Below are positions 16,504 to 25,847 of a stretch of 64,000 bases of DNA, one piece after another (position 1 is the first letter of the stretch; each line of letters begins with the position of its first letter). The translations under genes were made by a program, and so were the position numbers. The notes beneath the pieces are model-generated. The model was not told where the DNA came from. It saw only the letters and a list, made by a program, of their open reading frames with translations, and ran no database searches. The stretch spans positions 1 to 64,000 of the forward strand of contig QBML01000004.1 of the NCBI GenBank assembly GCA_003242085.1, read 5' to 3'. The DNA comes from Pseudanabaena frigida. Lineage in GTDB: Bacteria; Cyanobacteriota; Cyanobacteriia; Pseudanabaenales; Pseudanabaenaceae.

Positions 16504-17841
16504 TTATGCCGATTCAGGCTTTGGTAGTGATGCGGGATGCTGCAAAATCTCCGCCGTGGATAATTTCTCGACCATGTCGCGAGTAATTAGACATTTGGTG
16601 ACATCCTTGCGTGATGGCAGCTCATACATCATGTCTAGCATCAACTGCTCGACGATACCGCGTAAAGCTCTCGCCCCAGTTTTACGGCGATAGGCTTCTT
16701 TAGCGATCGCCTGAACTGCATCAGACTGAAACTCAAGCTGGACATTGTCCATTTTCAAGAGCTTCTGATATTGCTTGATCAGAGCGCTACGAGGCTCAGT
16801 CAAAATTGCCATCAGTGCTTTTTCATCAAGAGGATCGAGTACAGCCGTGACGGGTACGCGACCAATAAACTCAGGAATCATCCCAAACTTGACAAGATCG
16901 TCGGGCTGCACGTTCTTGAGGATCTCGGCAGTGCGTTTTTCGCGGGGAATTGACTCACCCTGCTGCACAAAGCCCATTGATTTTTTGCCGATGCGTTGCT
17001 CGATCAGTTTCTCCATGCCTCCAAAAGCACCACCACAGATAAACAAGATATTTTTGGTGTCAATCTGGATGCAATCTTGGTAAGGGTGCTTGCGACCACC
17101 TTGGGGCGGCACGTTAGCGATCGTCCCTTCCAGCATTTTTAGTAATGCTTGCTGTACGCCTTCCCCTGAAACATCACGGGTAATTGAAGTGTTTTCACTC
17201 TTACGGGCAATTTTATCGATTTCATCGATGTAAATAATGCCGCGTTGAGCCTCTTCGACATCGAGATCGGCAACCTGCAATAGCCGCAGTAAAATATTCT
17301 CCACATCTTCGCCGACATAGCCCGCCTCGGTGAGTGTTGTGGCATCAGCAACCGCAAAAGGTACATCCAGCATTTCGGCTAGAGTTTGCGCCAAAAGCGT
17401 CTTGCCACAACCCGTGGGTCCAATCAGCAAAATGTTCGATTTCTGGAGTTCGATCCCGTCTTCATTCTGACCTTTTGCCGTCGATTCGATGAAGCTGAGG
17501 CGTTTATAGTGGTTGTAAACTGCCACAGACAAAACTTTTTTGGCTTCGTCTTGTCCAACTACATTTTCATCGAGATATCGCTTGATATCACGGGGCTTAG
17601 GAATTTGACTGAGATTGAGATTTGCCGCAGTTTTGGTTTTACGCTTTTCGTTGGCAGGATCTTTGCGTTGGGTAGCTTGGGGAGGAGCGCTATTAAACAA
17701 CTCTTCATCGAGGATTTCATTACACAAATCCACACACTCATCACAAATGTATACCCCTGGTCCTGCAATTAGCTTGCGTACCTGCTCCTGCGATTTGCCA
17801 CAGAAGGAACACTTAAGATGAGAGTCATATTTACTGGGCAT
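16504..17841 (-). CDS. clpX: ATP-dependent Clp protease unfoldase subunit ClpX
   Basis: 445 residues. The N-terminal zinc-binding domain has cysteines 11, 14, 33 and 36 (CSFCGKS and CDECVDLC). The AAA+ module has Walker A GPTGCGKT at 141-148, the pore-loop neighbourhood [13 protein letters not shown], Walker [16 protein letters not shown] and the conserved IPEFIGRVP. It unfolds tagged substrates and feeds them to ClpP in the cytoplasm. It lies 17 nt after clpP, forming a clpP-clpX operon, with tig immediately upstream, the classical order. It is complete. Confidence 0.97.
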   Translation of the reverse strand: MPSKYDSHLKCSFCGKSQEQVRKLIAGPGVYICDECVDLCNEILDEELFNSAPPQATQRKDPANEKRKTKTAANLNLSQIPKPRDIKRYLDENVVGQDEAKKVLSVAVYNHYKRLSFIESTAKGQNEDGIELQKSNILLIGPTGCGKTLLAQTLAEMLDVPFAVADATTLTEAGYVGEDVENILLRLLQVADLDVEEAQRGIIYIDEIDKIARKSENTSITRDVSGEGVQQALLKMLEGTIANVPPQGGRKHPYQDCIQIDTKNILFICGGAFGGMEKLIEQRIGKKSMGFVQQGESIPREKRTAEILKNVQPDDLVKFGMIPEFIGRVPVTAVLDPLDEKALMAILTEPRSALIKQYQKLLKMDNVQLEFQSDAVQAIAKEAYRRKTGARALRGIVEQLMLDMMYELPSRKDVTKCLITRDMVEKLSTAEILQHPASLPKPESA

Positions 17842-17858
17842 AAGCTATCTCGCTGTGG

Positions 17859-18548
17859 CTAGACTAGGGAGAGGACAGATGGCTGGGGGCTATTAGCATT
17901 GGTTAAAACGCGATCGATTAAACCATATTGTTGCGCTTCAACGGGAGACATAAAGAAATCCCGTTCGGTATCTTGCTCGATCTGTGCAAGGGGCTTGCCT
18001 GTATTTTCGGCTAACATCTCGTTGAGCGATCGCTTAATATACAAGATTTCCCGCGCTTGAATCTCGATATCGACAGCTTGACCCTGAGCACCACCAAGAG
18101 GTTGGTGAATCATAATCCGCGCATTTGGTAAAGACATCCGCTTGCCTTTGGCACCAGCTGCGAGAAGAAATGCGCCCATGCTAGCAGCTAATCCCATACA
18201 AATGGTACAGACGTCGGGACGGACGTGGTTCATTGTGTCGAGGATCGCCATACCAGCATAGACTGAGCCACCTGGGGAGTTGATATAGAGGTAAATATCT
18301 TTTTCTGGGTCTTCAGCTTCTAGGAATAAAAGTTGGGACATGATCAGATTTGAAGTGGTGTCGTCTACTTGCGAACCCAAGAAGACAATCCGCTCTCGTA
18401 GTAAACGAGAGAAGATATCAAATGCTCTCTCGCCTTTACCTGATTGTTCGACGACCATCGGTACGACCTGATTTTGGGTCGAGGCGATCGCGAATTGACT
18501 TGATGCTAATTGACTTGATAAAGGGTACATGCGTTTTGAGTTCACCAT
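17859..18548 (-). CDS. clpP: ATP-dependent Clp protease proteolytic subunit
   Basis: 229 residues. The serine protease triad is visible: Ser123 in GLAASMGAF, His148 in IMIHQPLGG and Asp in the TERDFFMSP segment. The N-terminus is about 30 residues longer than in E. coli ClpP, which may include a cleaved propeptide, or the start may lie downstream. It forms tetradecamers with ClpX or ClpC. As one of several cyanobacterial ClpP paralogues, the copy next to clpX is usually called ClpP2; the number is not assigned here. It lies 17 nt upstream of clpX and 186 nt after tig, with a hairpin between. Confidence 0.96.
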   Translation of the reverse strand: MVNSKRMYPLSSQLASSQFAIASTQNQVVPMVVEQSGKGERAFDIFSRLLRERIVFLGSQVDDTTSNLIMSQLLFLEAEDPEKDIYLYINSPGGSVYAGMAILDTMNHVRPDVCTICMGLAASMGAFLLAAGAKGKRMSLPNARIMIHQPLGGAQGQAVDIEIQAREILYIKRSLNEMLAENTGKPLAQIEQDTERDFFMSPVEAQQYGLIDRVLTNANSPQPSVLSLV

Positions 18549-18700
18549 GATTTTGATGCATTAGCCCAAAAAGGCTTTCGGTATTTACCATACCTATCCA
18601 AGACCTATTATGCCTCAAAATTTGTAGTGGTATACCGCCATACTATTTTAAGCGATCTGAAACCGTAGCAGTACTTATGACACTTTGCGCTAGCCAAAAC

Positions 18701-18729
18701 AAGAAAGGGGCGCTTCGCGCCCCTTTCTT
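18701..18729 (-). terminator. 13-bp perfect hairpin downstream of tig
   Basis: AAGAAAGGGGCGC pairs exactly with GCGCCCCTTTCTT around TTC. It lies 5 nt after the tig stop on the minus strand, so tig and clpPX are probably separate or attenuated transcripts. Confidence 0.75.
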
Positions 18730-18734
18730 ACTTT

Positions 18735-20162
18735 TTAAGCTTCGACCGATGTTGCCTCGACAGTGACAGTATCAATGTCGCCATCAGTATCGCCATCAGT
18801 CGATGGTGAGATACTTTCGACGGTTTCTGGCTCTGGTTTAAGCGAGCCTTGCTCAACTAATTCAATCTGAGAATGCTCGATCAACCATTCAACTGCGACT
18901 TCAGTCAATATTTCCTCACGAATTAAACTGGTTAATCTCGCAGGATCGATATTGGGATCTTTGAGCGCTTCTAAGGTATTAGCAACTCTTTCATTAAGTG
19001 CTGCTTCATCGACAGAGAGTTTTTCTTTCTTAGCAATCTCATCAAGAGCAACTTTACGTCTGAGGCGATTAACAGCTTCAGGCTGGTTGAGGCGGCGCAT
19101 TTCTTCGACCAATTCCTTGGTAAACAATTGCTTTGCCATCGCTGGATCGATGCGCTCTTGCAAGTAGTTAGCTTGTTGCCTTACCAAAAAGTCTAGTTCT
19201 TGCTGCAAGAGAGTTACAGGTAAATCAACTTCGAGTTCGGCAGTGAGTGCATCAAGCACAGCTCGCTCTTTATTAGCCTTAGTTTTTGACTCAGCTTCAT
19301 CAAGTACACGCTTTTCTAATAGTTCGCGTAATTCGGCAATTGTTTGTTTGTCGCTGATCGACTGGGCAAACTCGTCATCAAGGGCAGGTAGCTCTCTACC
19401 TTTAATTGATTTAACAGTGACGACATATTTGATTTCCTTGCCAACATATTCTTCAGGGTAATATTCTTCAGGGAAAACTGATTCGACTTCAATGACATCG
19501 TCGATCGCTGCACCGACAAGTGCTTTGACAACTTCAGGGATAAACGCTTTTTCATCAACATCTAACTGGAAATCCTCTTCGCCAGCATCAGGCAATTCTT
19601 CACCTGTTTCGCGATCAAGGACTTTGAGATCGACAGTAACCACATCGTTTAGCTCGATAGCACGATCTTCTACGGGTACAAGGGTCGATTTGCGGACTTG
19701 AAATTCGTTTAAGGTGCGATCGACTTCGGTGAGATCGGGCTTAATTTCTTCAGCTTGGACGACAAATCCTTGATATTTGGCAAGAGTTACTTCTGGCTCA
19801 ACATCGATCGCCGCTTTAAAGGATACTTCTTGACCTGGGGTGAAGGTTTGGACAAGAGACTCAATATCTGTAATCAATTGAAAGCCGCCAATGGCTTTAT
19901 CTTTAACTTCTTTATTTTCCGCGAGGGCTTCGGTTAAGGTTTTTTCTAGCAACTCTTCGAGGACATTTGCTTTGAGTCGCTGACTGCCAACTTGTCTCAA
20001 TACAAGTTGAGTAGGCGCTTTACCTTTGCGAAAACCTGGGACTTGCATCGTGCGTGTCAAGTCTTTGACGATGCGATCGTATATTGCTTGAGACTTTGCC
20101 CCTTCTACTTGAATGTCAAAACCAATTTGACTAGCGGGAAGTTTCTCTAGAGTGACCTTCAT
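18735..20162 (-). CDS. tig: Trigger factor (ribosome-associated chaperone and prolyl isomerase)
   Basis: 475 residues. The N-terminal ribosome-docking domain contains the signature GFRKGKAP (about residues 44-51). A PPIase domain (about 160-250) contains LDETGEELPDAGEEDFQLD-like acidic segments, and a long helical C-terminal chaperone domain follows. An acidic Thr/Asp-rich tail (SPSTDGDTDGDIDTVTVE) is longer than in E. coli. It binds nascent chains at the exit tunnel. It stands upstream of clpP and clpX, the common bacterial order, with its own terminator. Confidence 0.95.
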   Translation of the reverse strand: MKVTLEKLPASQIGFDIQVEGAKSQAIYDRIVKDLTRTMQVPGFRKGKAPTQLVLRQVGSQRLKANVLEELLEKTLTEALAENKEVKDKAIGGFQLITDIESLVQTFTPGQEVSFKAAIDVEPEVTLAKYQGFVVQAEEIKPDLTEVDRTLNEFQVRKSTLVPVEDRAIELNDVVTVDLKVLDRETGEELPDAGEEDFQLDVDEKAFIPEVVKALVGAAIDDVIEVESVFPEEYYPEEYVGKEIKYVVTVKSIKGRELPALDDEFAQSISDKQTIAELRELLEKRVLDEAESKTKANKERAVLDALTAELEVDLPVTLLQQELDFLVRQQANYLQERIDPAMAKQLFTKELVEEMRRLNQPEAVNRLRRKVALDEIAKKEKLSVDEAALNERVANTLEALKDPNIDPARLTSLIREEILTEVAVEWLIEHSQIELVEQGSLKPEPETVESISPSTDGDTDGDIDTVTVEATSVEA

Positions 20163-20355
20163 TATTAAATATGCCTAGATTAAATATGCCTAGATTGAAT
20201 ATATCTAGAAATCACAAAACATTTTTTGGCAACACTGTCAGCGATTGTCAAATTATGCCAAGTCTATGATAATACGATATTGGCGATCGCATTAGATCGT
20301 GTCTTTTGAAAACTGCTCAATTTTTAAGAGGTCTGCTCTAGATAGTTACTCAGAT

Positions 20356-20757
20356 TTAGTTGTTCTTTGGCATAAAAGTGGGGCGACTATCGGTTGGCTT
20401 CGTAGGTGCTACAGGTCTATTGTCAGCCTCTCGCACTGAAGGGGTCAGGGATTCCGAGCCATCAAGTAAAATTTGCAGTTTAGGGCCAGTTGCCGCAAGA
20501 CGAATAGTTACGCCATTCACTACCCGTTCTTGGTCAATTTGCCGCTCGTCAATATATGTACCATTTGCACCAATATTTACGACCTCCCAATATAGGCTAT
20601 GACGATGTAGTTCGACATGGTACCGAGAAACTACCGAGCTATATAGGATTACGTCGTTATCACCAGAGCGCCCAATTCGGATCACGGGCTCGGATTCAAA
20701 TTTCCATGTTTGGATAGGTATAGATTCAATAGGATGCAGTAGGTTGAGCGTAATCAC
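20356..20757 (-). CDS. FHA-domain protein
   Basis: 133 residues. Residues ~20-95 are a forkhead-associated phosphothreonine-binding domain with all hallmarks: IRIGRSGDNDVIL, VSRYHVEL and GANGTYIDER. The C-terminal ~35 residues are polar and disordered (VREADNRPVAPTKPTDSRP). There is no membrane helix, so it is a cytoplasmic phosphopeptide reader, with partner unknown. It appears monocistronic. The intergenic region upstream holds two large palindromes. Confidence 0.85.
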   Translation of the reverse strand: MITLNLLHPIESIPIQTWKFESEPVIRIGRSGDNDVILYSSVVSRYHVELHRHSLYWEVVNIGANGTYIDERQIDQERVVNGVTIRLAATGPKLQILLDGSESLTPSVREADNRPVAPTKPTDSRPTFMPKNN

Positions 20758-20908
20758 AGGTTTGATGTAGAAATTTTGCAGAACTAAGAAAACTTTGATC
20801 GCAAATACTACAGGATTTGCACTTATTTCAAAAGTCTAGCACTGAGATTCCAAAATTGTGAATAAGTGCATATCAAACCTTGAAGGTGGCAGCTACACCT
20901 GTTGCTAA

Positions 20909-20961
20909 GAACCCCAAAAGAGAGTTGCGGTGCGAAGTGCCGCAACTCTCTTTTGGGGTTC
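20909..20961. repeat. Perfect 22-bp palindrome with an RNA-level wobble extension
   Basis: Arms 20909-20930 and 20940-20961 (GAACCCCAAAAGAGAGTTGC plus GG and its complement) are exact. The inner TGC-GAA-GTG continues the stem only through G-U pairs, giving a GAA loop as in the sister elements. It lies between divergent genes, so it terminates neither of them. Confidence 0.65.
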
Positions 20962-21073
20962 GATTTTGTTCTAACATGACTAGCAATAGCTATTACCTAA
21001 TAATTCGTCTGCTCTTTGGTGCTATAGGATTTGGATCTCAACTAAACCTTGCTTGGGGACGCGCAGTAAAATA

Positions 21074-21127
21074 AAGAACCGATTTTTTGTGGCGTGGCTT
21101 TGTCGAGCCATAAAAAATCTGGTTCTT
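21074..21127. repeat. Long hairpin element of the GAACC-TTTTTTGTGGC type
   Basis: Left arm AAGAACCGATTTTTTGTGGC and right arm GCCATAAAAAATCTGGTTCTT pair with a few mismatches. It shares its arm sequence with the elements at 3834, 33146 and, more distantly, 61710. It lies 43 nt upstream of the DAO gene start. Confidence 0.55.
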
Positions 21128-21169
21128 CATTAAATCGCTGAACCCTTACTTATTTATTTAGATATATTC

Positions 21170-22252
21170 ATGACAACTGTCACTATTATTGGCTGTGGGG
21201 CGATCGGGGCAATGCTTGCCTATGAATTAAGCAAAACCGAGCTAGATGTGATGGTTATTGAGGCAAGTGCAAAGCCAGCAATGGGGGCAACAAGTGCAGC
21301 GCTGGGTGTGCTGATGGCTGCCTCAAGTTCTAGAGCAAGAGGTGTTTTGGTAAAGCTGCGCTTGGCAAGTTTGAGTAAATACGATCGCCTCATATCTGAA
21401 TTAACTGCCCAGACTCACCGCGATATTCTCTATAACCGCAACGGCATTTTAAATTTGTATCGATCGCCTGATGCTGAAACAAAATCGCGATCGCTGTCTG
21501 AAATTCGCAAAAGACAAGGTTTTGATTTGCAATGGCTCGATCGCGAGCAAATTGCTCAAGATTTCTCGCAATGGAAAACCGATGGCGGCTTATTAAGTCC
21601 ATGCGATCGGGCCGTGCATCCTACACAATTAGTTAATGCTCTCGTCGAAGCCGCAACTCAAAATGGGGTGAAGTTTCTTTGGAATACACCAGTCGAGAAT
21701 TTAGAAAATATATCTAGCGATCGCATCATCGTTACATCAGGTTTAAGTTCTAACGCTTTACTTTCGCCACTTTTAAAAAATCATTCTAAATACGCGGGAC
21801 AAGATCTGATGCAACCTGTTGCTGGTCAAGCGTTGCTGCTGCACATCCCCAACTTAAACCTAAAAAATGTTGTGCATATTGAAAATGAGGATGGTTCGGA
21901 TCTGAATATTGTGCCTTTAGGTGGCGATCGCTATTGGCTCGGTGCAACCTTAGAATTTGAACCAAATAAATTACCCAACGAGGCAAATGTGTCCTTATTG
22001 CTAGAACAGGCGATCGCATGGTGTCCTACTTTTGCCCATGCTGAAGTTTTAGAAACATGGGCAGGCGATCGCCCCAGACCACTTGCCAATCAATCGCCAA
22101 TTTTAGGTTTTGTGCCCGATCATCCTCACATTTTGGTTGCTACAGGTCACTATCGCAATGGTGTATTGATGGCTCCCGTAACGGCTCAAATTACAAAGGA
22201 TTTACTCTTAACTGGTACAAGCGATCTACCTTGGCGACCTTTTACGCTGTAA
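21170..22252 (+). CDS. FAD-dependent amine/amino-acid oxidase (DAO family, glycine-oxidase-like)
   Basis: 360 residues. The N-terminal Rossmann motif is TIIGCGAIGAMLAYELSK, followed by the second FAD contact VIEASAKPAMGATSAALG. The C-terminal GDRPRPLANQSPILGF and HYRNGVLMAPVT segments are typical of ThiO/DadA-like oxidases. It could be the ThiO glycine oxidase of thiamine synthesis, which in many cyanobacteria is fused to ThiG; no ThiG is fused here. The substrate is therefore unassigned. Its 3' end overlaps crtD tail to tail by 27 nt. Confidence 0.78.
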   Translation: MTTVTIIGCGAIGAMLAYELSKTELDVMVIEASAKPAMGATSAALGVLMAASSSRARGVLVKLRLASLSKYDRLISELTAQTHRDILYNRNGILNLYRSPDAETKSRSLSEIRKRQGFDLQWLDREQIAQDFSQWKTDGGLLSPCDRAVHPTQLVNALVEAATQNGVKFLWNTPVENLENISSDRIIVTSGLSSNALLSPLLKNHSKYAGQDLMQPVAGQALLLHIPNLNLKNVVHIENEDGSDLNIVPLGGDRYWLGATLEFEPNKLPNEANVSLLLEQAIAWCPTFAHAEVLETWAGDRPRPLANQSPILGFVPDHPHILVATGHYRNGVLMAPVTAQITKDLLLTGTSDLPWRPFTL

Positions 22253-23740
22253 CTGCTCTATCTGCCGTACTACTGTTAGCGCTGAATAACTAACCCCTGC
22301 GGTTCCTTCTCCTGGGTGAGTGGAGTCGCCGACTAGCCAGATATTTTTGAGAGGGGTGCGATTAGCGAAACCAAAGGGACCAAAGGTAGAAACTCGCATT
22401 CCTACGCCGCCAACGATACCGCGATCGCGTCCTGTATAGCGTTCAAAAGTCTGTGGTGTAGCAGCTTCGATATGAATGATTGTCTGGTCGTTCAGATGAA
22501 AATACGTACTTAATTGCGCGATCGCCCGTTCCGTAAATCTCTTTTTGAGTTCCTGATAATCTTCGCCGCCATACCAAACTTCTGCATCTGTGAACTCAGA
22601 AGCAATAATTGTCGCTTTTCCATCGGGAGCGCGACCATCTCCTTCTTTGCTAACGGAAACAAATAGAGAATGTGGTTTGTTAATTTGGGAATCTTCATAG
22701 GCTTCCAAAAATTGCAAATGCGGCGGACAGTCTTCAGGGATTGCAGCACTATCCACTCCCAAATAAACTACAAAAGCCACTGAAGCAGGCTTAAGGTTTT
22801 TAACCCGATGAGCATAGCTCCTTGGAGCTAAATCTCCCAAAAGCTGCACAAAATTATTCACCGTCACATTCGCCACGATGTGATCGGCGCTATCTTCAAA
22901 AATCTCTTGCGATCGCAGATTTTTTACTTTTACCTTTTTACTTTTACCTTGATCAGCGATCGCTGTAACTTGATGTTGCATTAACACTTTCCCGCCATCT
23001 CTTTCAATGCTCTCAATCAGGCGATCGCTTAATACCTGCATACTTCCCTTGAGATGAAACAGTCCTAAAGGAGTTTGAGAAACTGCCAAAGCTGTTGCTG
23101 CATAAAGTAAAGCTGTCTCTTCAGCATTCGCCTGTGAGTAGAGTTTCAATTGCAAATCGAGAAAGGTACGTAGTCTCTGATCATCGGCTAATCCAAACCC
23201 ACGCAGAGCGTCGCCTACTGTCGAAAAGGTATAGGGAAGTGTGGCTAAAGTATCAATTCTTAAAGCCTTCACTAATTGCCATGCATCCCAAAGATTACGT
23301 GGCGGCAAAATCGGATCTCGGGACTGAAAGCGCCAACTGCGCCAAAATAAATCTTCGAGAAAGTTCCAAAATGGTTCGCTATTGGGAAATTGCTTTTGTC
23401 TTTCTAATTTCCACTTATGGCGATCGCGCCAGACGTTAATCGGTTCACTCTCATTGGGCAAAAACACTGCACAAGCAGGATCGCAATAGGTCGCTTCAGG
23501 AAGTTCTATTTCGAGTTCCTTAAAAATGCGATCGTGAATCCCGCCAGATTCCAATCCCGCCACCTGTGTCGCACCTACATCAAAGATAAAGCCGCGCCGC
23601 TTAAATGTTGATGCACAGCCACCAGCAACAAGAGCCAAATCGTAAACAATGACTTCATAGCCATGCTTTGCCAACAAAGCCGCCGCCGTTAAGCCGCCAA
23701 TTCCCGCTCCGATTACAATAATTTTTTGTTGCACTTTCAT
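22226..23740 (-). CDS. crtD: Carotenoid C-3',4' desaturase (CrtD-type)
   Basis: About 504 residues. The N-terminal FAD motif is VIGAGIGGLTAAALLAKHGY, followed by VAGGCASTFKRRGFIFDVGA. Segments such as QVAGLESGGIHDRIFKELEI and LQLKLYSQANAEETALLYAA match, from memory, the cyanobacterial CrtD of myxol and 2-hydroxymyxol glycoside synthesis, not CrtH (CRTISO). The C-terminal WLVGDSTHPGEGTAGVSYSA is the family FAD-binding box. I place the start at 23740 because its ATG overlaps the TGA of the upstream TOPRIM-like gene (ATGA). The longer 23758 start is possible. The coupling to a defence-like pair is odd for a pigment gene. Confidence 0.82.
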   Translation of the reverse strand: MKVQQKIIVIGAGIGGLTAAALLAKHGYEVIVYDLALVAGGCASTFKRRGFIFDVGATQVAGLESGGIHDRIFKELEIELPEATYCDPACAVFLPNESEPINVWRDRHKWKLERQKQFPNSEPFWNFLEDLFWRSWRFQSRDPILPPRNLWDAWQLVKALRIDTLATLPYTFSTVGDALRGFGLADDQRLRTFLDLQLKLYSQANAEETALLYAATALAVSQTPLGLFHLKGSMQVLSDRLIESIERDGGKVLMQHQVTAIADQGKSKKVKVKNLRSQEIFEDSADHIVANVTVNNFVQLLGDLAPRSYAHRVKNLKPASVAFVVYLGVDSAAIPEDCPPHLQFLEAYEDSQINKPHSLFVSVSKEGDGRAPDGKATIIASEFTDAEVWYGGEDYQELKKRFTERAIAQLSTYFHLNDQTIIHIEAATPQTFERYTGRDRGIVGGVGMRVSTFGPFGFANRTPLKNIWLVGDSTHPGEGTAGVSYSALTVVRQIEQLQRKRSPR

Positions 23741-24339
23741 TGACTCAACTCGCACCATTGGCGAATATTTTTCTCTATTTCTTGAATATCTTCAGGACAG
23801 CGTTGACGAATGCGATCATAACGTTTGGCTGCTTCTTCGGCGAGAATTCCTCTGCCCTGACAACGTGCTTCTAATAGCGATCGCTGTTCTGCAAATTGCA
23901 CGAAATAACCTTTTTTAGATTTTTCTTCTGCACGGATTTCTGACCATTTCCAGCTTTTAGGAAGATCTTCACATCCTGCTAAAACCCATACTTCTAACTC
24001 TTGCCAAGCATTTTCTCCAAGGAATTTTTTCGGGCTTTGGTACTTCTCTGTTAAAAACTTCTGTGCTTTCTTTTCAAGTCCATCAAGCTTTGCACGTCGA
24101 TCTTCATTCCCATCGCGATCAACACATACTAAAAACATATCGGTCATGCCGCCATATCTTTCCAAAATTTCTTGAATCTTTTCCCATCGCAGCGCTTCGG
24201 CATGACCACGGAGACGGGGATTTTTGCATACGGTAACTCTTGCTTTTGGCTTGCCGATCGCTACCATCATCGCTTTTACAATCGGTAGCACCATACTCTC
24301 ATCATTGACAAAATCTTCAAGAATAATCAGAACATTCAT
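23737..24339 (-). CDS. TOPRIM-like DUF4276-type protein, partner of an ABC-type ATPase
   Basis: 200 residues. The acidic pattern resembles the TOPRIM fold of OLD-family nucleases: E8 and E14 in ILEDFVNDES, D74-x-D76 in FLVCVDRDGNED, and E124 near VWVLAGCEDL. The sequence resembles DUF4276, from memory. A catalytic nuclease role is inference. The ATG overlaps the ATPase stop by 4 nt and the stop overlaps the crtD ATG by 4 nt, so all three are translationally coupled. It is the effector candidate of a two-gene ATPase-nuclease module similar in layout to OLD-, Gabija- or PARIS-type defence. Confidence 0.65.
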   Translation of the reverse strand: MNVLIILEDFVNDESMVLPIVKAMMVAIGKPKARVTVCKNPRLRGHAEALRWEKIQEILERYGGMTDMFLVCVDRDGNEDRRAKLDGLEKKAQKFLTEKYQSPKKFLGENAWQELEVWVLAGCEDLPKSWKWSEIRAEEKSKKGYFVQFAEQRSLLEARCQGRGILAEEAAKRYDRIRQRCPEDIQEIEKNIRQWCELSQ

Positions 24340-25658
24340 GCGTTCTGCACCTCTTCATCTTCGAGGAAGTACATCGCATCTTCTAGCCAACCTGAGTCTA
24401 GTAAGCTTGATAATCCATCATTTGCGACAAGTTCCCTAGCATTGGGAATGTCCATGATTTTGGTGATGCGGGACTCGGCGCGATCGCCTATTCGATACAT
24501 CAAAGAGGCATATTCGAGACTAGCAGGGCTTAGGAAATTTAACAAAAGTGGTGAATGGGTGGTAATTACAATTTGCATTGAACCATTTGAGACTTCTTGC
24601 TCCATTAATTGCAGTAGTAAGCTTAAGCGATTGGGATGAATGCCATTTTCTGGTTCTTCAAAAAAGTAAAAGCGCGATCGCTGATTACCTAAAAGCGCCG
24701 CTAGCAATCCTAAAAATCGTAATGTCCCATCCGATGCACTATAAGCAGTCGTTTTTTGTCCGCTAGCCTCTTCGATTCTGAGTAAGACCTTGCCTGTAAA
24801 ATCTTCTGGAAAGTCAAAATCCTTTGCATCCATTGGCGTTAAGGCTTGCAACCAATCCAATAAAATCGCCTTACGAGTTTCATCTCGACAAATATCTAAC
24901 ATCACCGACGACAAATTCTCACCGCGATCGCCTAAAACATTTTGTCCAGCAAAAGTTGGCAGCCTCATTATATCTGGACTAATATCTAGAAACCTCATTT
25001 CAGTTATGGCAGTTAGAGCTATCTCACAAAATTTTCTCGCAGTTGAGTTTGTAAAATTTTCTCTATCACCTTGTCCATATGGCTTAGCTCCTAACGCAAC
25101 TTGAGAAAGGATTGGAATGTAATTAGCTAACTGATCATAATTCTCGAACGTTACAGGATCTACATATTGTGTATAACTTCCCATATAGTCGTAAAAACGA
25201 ACCTTACTAGAATTGAGATAAAGAGGAGAATTAAAATCAAACTTTGATTCAAAGATTGAATATTCTTTTTGCTCACAATATAGAGACTCTTTTCTAATGT
25301 ATGGAACTGGACTACTAGAATCTAGCTTTATCTGAATAAGATAATCCATGTCATATTCTGTGTCGCCATCGTGGACAGAAAAGGAAATAGCGATCGCAAA
25401 GGAATCAGCACCACAATACGTTATTTCTTTAGTTCCACCACGTATGCCACGCCATTGCAGCACGCCACCTTCACCATATTTCTCGCCAATAATTTCAGCA
25501 ATACTATAGCCTCGCGAAATACCATGTAAAAAACGAAATGCATCACGAATATTGCTTTTACCCGAAGCATTAGTCCCTACTAAAACTGTCAAATCTCCGA
25601 GGGAAAGCTCAGCATTTTTAAAGCTTTTAAAATTCTCTAAGCGCAAGCTTTTTAGCAT
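24336..25658 (-). CDS. RecF/OLD-like AAA ATPase
   Basis: 440 residues. The N-terminus LKSLRLENFKSFKNAELSLG precedes Walker A VGTNASGKSN. The C-terminal half has Walker B FYFFEEPENGIHPNRLSLLL and the H-loop IVITTHSPLLLNFLSP. The central ~200 residues form the coiled or lid insert of this SMC-related family. Such ATPases pair with TOPRIM or other nucleases in anti-phage modules. HIP1 octamers occur several times in the gene, so it looks long resident. It overlaps the TOPRIM-like partner by 4 nt. It lies 8 nt after the stop of a 57-residue ORF. Confidence 0.85.
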   Translation of the reverse strand: MLKSLRLENFKSFKNAELSLGDLTVLVGTNASGKSNIRDAFRFLHGISRGYSIAEIIGEKYGEGGVLQWRGIRGGTKEITYCGADSFAIAISFSVHDGDTEYDMDYLIQIKLDSSSPVPYIRKESLYCEQKEYSIFESKFDFNSPLYLNSSKVRFYDYMGSYTQYVDPVTFENYDQLANYIPILSQVALGAKPYGQGDRENFTNSTARKFCEIALTAITEMRFLDISPDIMRLPTFAGQNVLGDRGENLSSVMLDICRDETRKAILLDWLQALTPMDAKDFDFPEDFTGKVLLRIEEASGQKTTAYSASDGTLRFLGLLAALLGNQRSRFYFFEEPENGIHPNRLSLLLQLMEQEVSNGSMQIVITTHSPLLLNFLSPASLEYASLMYRIGDRAESRITKIMDIPNARELVANDGLSSLLDSGWLEDAMYFLEDEEVQNA

Positions 25659-25666
25659 TTAAATAC

Positions 25667-25840
25667 CTAGACACTCTTTTGCTGCAATTGAGATAATAAC
25701 CATGATGTTACTTGACCATGATCGTTTTCTCTTGATAGGCGCAAAGCTTCTTCTAAAAGAGAAATTTCTAAGCCTGTAATAACTTGCGATCGCGTAATCC
25801 TGTAACTAACTTTATGGCTTTCTGGATATGCGATCGCCAA
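25667..25840 (-). CDS. 57-residue ORF between sds and the ATPase gene, unknown
   Basis: Too short for routine calling. It reads from a TTG at 25840 (no clear ribosome binding site) to a TAG at 25667. The C-terminal half (TGLEISLLEEALRLSRENDH, then QVTSWLLSQLQQ) looks like a well-formed amphipathic helix pair, and the frame has no internal stop. It fills the gap between sds and the ATPase almost exactly (7 nt before, 8 nt after). It could be a small third component of the ATPase module, the remnant of a longer gene, or chance. No family is recognised. Confidence 0.4.
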   Translation of the reverse strand: MAIAYPESHKVSYRITRSQVITGLEISLLEEALRLSRENDHGQVTSWLLSQLQQKSV

Positions 25841-25847
25841 TATTAAA

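Larger units (their letters stand above)
20758..21169. other. Divergent intergenic region with two large palindromes and no gene
   Basis: About 410 bases between the FHA gene and the DAO oxidase gene, which diverge. It holds the elements at 20909-20961 and 21074-21127. An open frame across it (20880-21074) exists only because it reads through the first palindrome and has no family resemblance. Confidence 0.5.

Noticed and set aside
20880-21074. Plus-strand ORF of 64 codons
   Set aside because: It reads through the perfect palindrome at 20909-20961, starts with TTG without a ribosome binding site and has no family-like pattern.
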